Assembly: GCA_963699345.1 (NCBI GenBank)
Contig: CAVOTL010000001.1
Coordinates: 310,001-374,000 of the forward strand
DNA from: Bog-756 sp963699345
GTDB lineage: Bacteria; Actinomycetota; Acidimicrobiia; Acidimicrobiales; RAAP-2
Length of the DNA stretch: 64,000 nt
Direction: 5' to 3'
The notes under the pieces are model-generated. The model had not been told where the DNA came from, did not search any database, and worked only from the letters and a program-made list of their open reading frames with translations. The position numbers and the translations under genes are program-made. Numbering within the stretch: position 1 is the stretch's first letter; each line of letters starts with the position of its first letter. Below are positions 62,357 through 64,000 of this stretch, one piece after another.

Positions 62357-63295
62357 ATGGCGGCCGAAGTGATGTCGGTCCCCGACCGCGCCGACGAGCC
62401 GTGGTCGGCCTTCCGGGCGGCCCTTCTCGACGACGGCGTGCTGCTGGCCACCGACGTCGACGGGGTCTACGGGAGGTCCGCGGTCTACGAGTCGGTGGCC
62501 GACGCCATCGACCGGCTGGTCCTTCGGGTCGGCGTCGACCAGGACGCCCTCAGCGTCCGGTTCCCCCCGGTCATGCCCTGGTCGAACTTCGTGAGGAACG
62601 GGTACCTCGAGTCGTTTCCGGACCAGATGGGATCGGTCCACACCTTCCGGGGCGACGACAAGATGCACGCCGAACTCGTGCATGCGGCGGAGGCGGGCGA
62701 GGACCGGGCACCCCTGCTCGAATCGACCGACATGGTCCTGTGCCCGGCCGTGTGCCACCCGCTCTATCCGACCCAGTCGGGGACGTTGCCCGACGGGGGC
62801 CGGCGCGTCGAGGTCTACGGATACTGCTTCCGGCACGAACCGAGCACCGACCCGTTCCGGATGCAGGCCTTCCGCCAGCACGACTACGTCTACCTCGGCC
62901 CCCCCGACGGCGCCCGCGCCCACCGTGACCTCTGGATCGAGCGCGGGCTCGACGTCCTCTCGGGCCTGGGCCTGGCCGTCGAGTCGGTCGTGGCCAACGA
63001 CCCGTTCTTCGGGCGTCCCGGTCGGATGCTGGCCGCCAACCAACGGACCGAGGAGTTGAAGTACGAGATCGTGGCGCCCGTCTTCGACGTGGGCCGGCCC
63101 ACGGCCATCTCCTCGTCCAACTGCCACCTCGACCACTTCTCGCGGCCCTTCGGCATCGAGACGGCCGACGGGGACCTGGCCCACACGTCGTGCTTCGGCT
63201 TCGGTGTGGACCGGATCACCCTGGCACTGTTCGACCGCCACGGCACCGACCCCGACGGCTGGCCCGCCGGTGTCCGGGCCGTGCTGTGGCCGTAG
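62357..63295 (+). CDS. Amino acid:[carrier protein] ligase (SerRS-like class II core)
   Basis: 312 residues, the size of a seryl-tRNA synthetase core without the tRNA-binding arm. Zinc-site pattern DMVLCPAVCHPLYPTQ; motif 2 VYGYCFRHEPSTDPFRMQAFRQHDYVYLG; FFGRPGRMLAANQRTEELKYEIVAPV; then SSNCHLDHFSRPFGIE and motif 3 SCFGFGVDRITLALF. Characterised homologs activate Gly or Ala with ATP and load it on a dedicated carrier protein, not on tRNA. GGGGGAG lies 6 bases before ATG 62357. Amino acid specificity cannot be read from sequence. Confidence 0.92.
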   Translation: MAAEVMSVPDRADEPWSAFRAALLDDGVLLATDVDGVYGRSAVYESVADAIDRLVLRVGVDQDALSVRFPPVMPWSNFVRNGYLESFPDQMGSVHTFRGDDKMHAELVHAAEAGEDRAPLLESTDMVLCPAVCHPLYPTQSGTLPDGGRRVEVYGYCFRHEPSTDPFRMQAFRQHDYVYLGPPDGARAHRDLWIERGLDVLSGLGLAVESVVANDPFFGRPGRMLAANQRTEELKYEIVAPVFDVGRPTAISSSNCHLDHFSRPFGIETADGDLAHTSCFGFGVDRITLALFDRHGTDPDGWPAGVRAVLWP

Positions 63296-63323
63296 GCCCC
63301 GGCCCGACGGGACCGGCGGAGCA

Positions 63324-64000
63324 GTGACGGTGGGACCCCTGTCGCTGACGGCGGCCGCCTTCGAGCCGCACCCCCTCCACGCCAGCGAGCGGAGCTGGAC
63401 GGAGACCAACTGCTACGTCGACGTGTGGATCGAGGTCCTCCACGCCCTGGGCCTCGACCCGCTGGCCGGCTCCGCCTTCACGCTGAGCTGCGACTTCGAG
63501 GGCGACCAGTGGACGTTCTTCAAGTACCCGCCGGAGGACCTGTGGGCGCTCTACGGCATCGACGTCGCAGAACTCAACGTGTGGCGTCCCGTGGTCGACC
63601 ACGTCGAGGAGCAGCTCGGCCTGGGTCGGCTGTGCACCGTGGAGGGGGACGCCTGGTTCCTGCCCGACACGGTGGGCGTGTCCTACGGCACGGACCACGT
63701 GAAAACGACGATCGTCCCGGCGTCCATCGATCGGGACAGCCGGACCCTCGGGTACTTCCACAATGCCGGCTATTTCGAGCTCGGCGGGGACGACTTCGAC
63801 GGGATCTTCCGACTGGGTGCGTTCAGTGACCCGTCGGCCCTGCCCCCGTATGTCGAGCGCATCCGCCTCGACCGGCTCCGGAGGGACGATCCTGACATCG
63901 TCGACCGGGCGGTGGCCCTGACGCGCCAGCACCTGGCCCGTCGACCCGCCGACAACCCGGTTCCCCGCATGGCGGCCCGCCTGCGGGAGGACCTGCCGTG
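63324..64000 (+). CDS. DUF1839 family protein (partial, runs off the window)
   Basis: At least 225 residues; the frame is open to the right edge. GTG 63324 has GGCGGAG just upstream. It matches the DUF1839 pattern: HASERSWTETNCYVDVWIEVLHALGLDP, LSCDFEGDQWTFFKYPPEDLWALYGI, EGDAWFLPDTVGVSYGTDHVKTTIVP, and LGYFHNAGYFELGGDDFDGIF. DUF1839 genes are regular neighbours of amino acid:carrier-protein ligases. The conserved Cys, His and Tyr residues (TNCY, YFHNAGY) suggest an enzyme, perhaps acting on the loaded carrier. Confidence 0.9.
   Translation, partial: MTVGPLSLTAAAFEPHPLHASERSWTETNCYVDVWIEVLHALGLDPLAGSAFTLSCDFEGDQWTFFKYPPEDLWALYGIDVAELNVWRPVVDHVEEQLGLGRLCTVEGDAWFLPDTVGVSYGTDHVKTTIVPASIDRDSRTLGYFHNAGYFELGGDDFDGIFRLGAFSDPSALPPYVERIRLDRLRRDDPDIVDRAVALTRQHLARRPADNPVPRMAARLREDLP

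Noticed and set aside
1..64000. tRNA, rRNA and CRISPR arrays
   Set aside because: Scanned by eye for T-loop-like GTTCGA motifs, rRNA blocks and spaced repeats; found none that hold up.

Overview
The window is GC-rich, gene-dense actinobacterial DNA, most likely from the class Acidimicrobiia. The best marker is a set of three large secreted proteins that each end in six copies of an about 42-residue GYWLV..DGG.F.FGDA repeat, which is typical of that group. A class II (cobalamin-dependent) ribonucleotide reductase, leaderless-type promoters and frequent GTG starts fit the same picture. This is inferred from sequence features; no 16S gene is present.

Layout. 1-425: C-terminus of NrdJ and its terminator. 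About 580-5090: an island that looks lower in GC, with broken genes, a TetR/MFS/SDR drug-efflux-like unit and the tail of an IS3-type transposase. 5.4-24 kb: mixed metabolism (glyoxalase-like protein, Apt, MaoC-like hydratase, two secreted glycosidase-like repeat proteins, MFS/MarR pair, M20 peptidase, thiolase, amidohydrolases). 21.5-27.95 kb, minus strand: a gene row headed by a promoter that matches the ECF41 consensus and containing the ECF41 sigma factor itself. 28.5-30.1 kb: a cobalamin riboswitch in front of a secreted alpha/alpha-barrel protein. 31.4-37.7 kb: two adjacent fused cell-wall genes, MurF-Ddl-Ddl and MurF-Alr, which together cover the whole D-alanine branch of peptidoglycan synthesis. 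37.8-44.7 kb: small membrane and regulatory proteins, a sortase with an LPFTG substrate, a DUF4012 protein and two hexapeptide acyltransferases. 44.8-60.5 kb: surface polysaccharide region (giant secreted glycosidase, GT4 enzymes, a GT2-GT4 fusion, a Wzz/BY-kinase, a Wzy-like polymerase). 59.3-64 kb: a tightly overlapping operon of glycosyltransferase, AcpS, acyl carrier protein, acyl-CoA dehydrogenase-like protein, amino acid:carrier-protein ligase and DUF1839.

The most interesting units are the aminoacyl carrier protein operon at the right end (biological product unknown, here coupled to a surface glycosyltransferase), the fused MurF/Ddl/Alr pair, the riboswitch-controlled transcobalamin-like protein, and the ECF41 operon with its recognisable promoter.

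Caution. At least six otherwise convincing genes carry a single-base frameshift, usually in a G/C run, and one carries an in-frame amber codon. This many lesions in 64 kb, some in genes expected to be essential, makes indel errors in the assembly a serious alternative to real gene decay.
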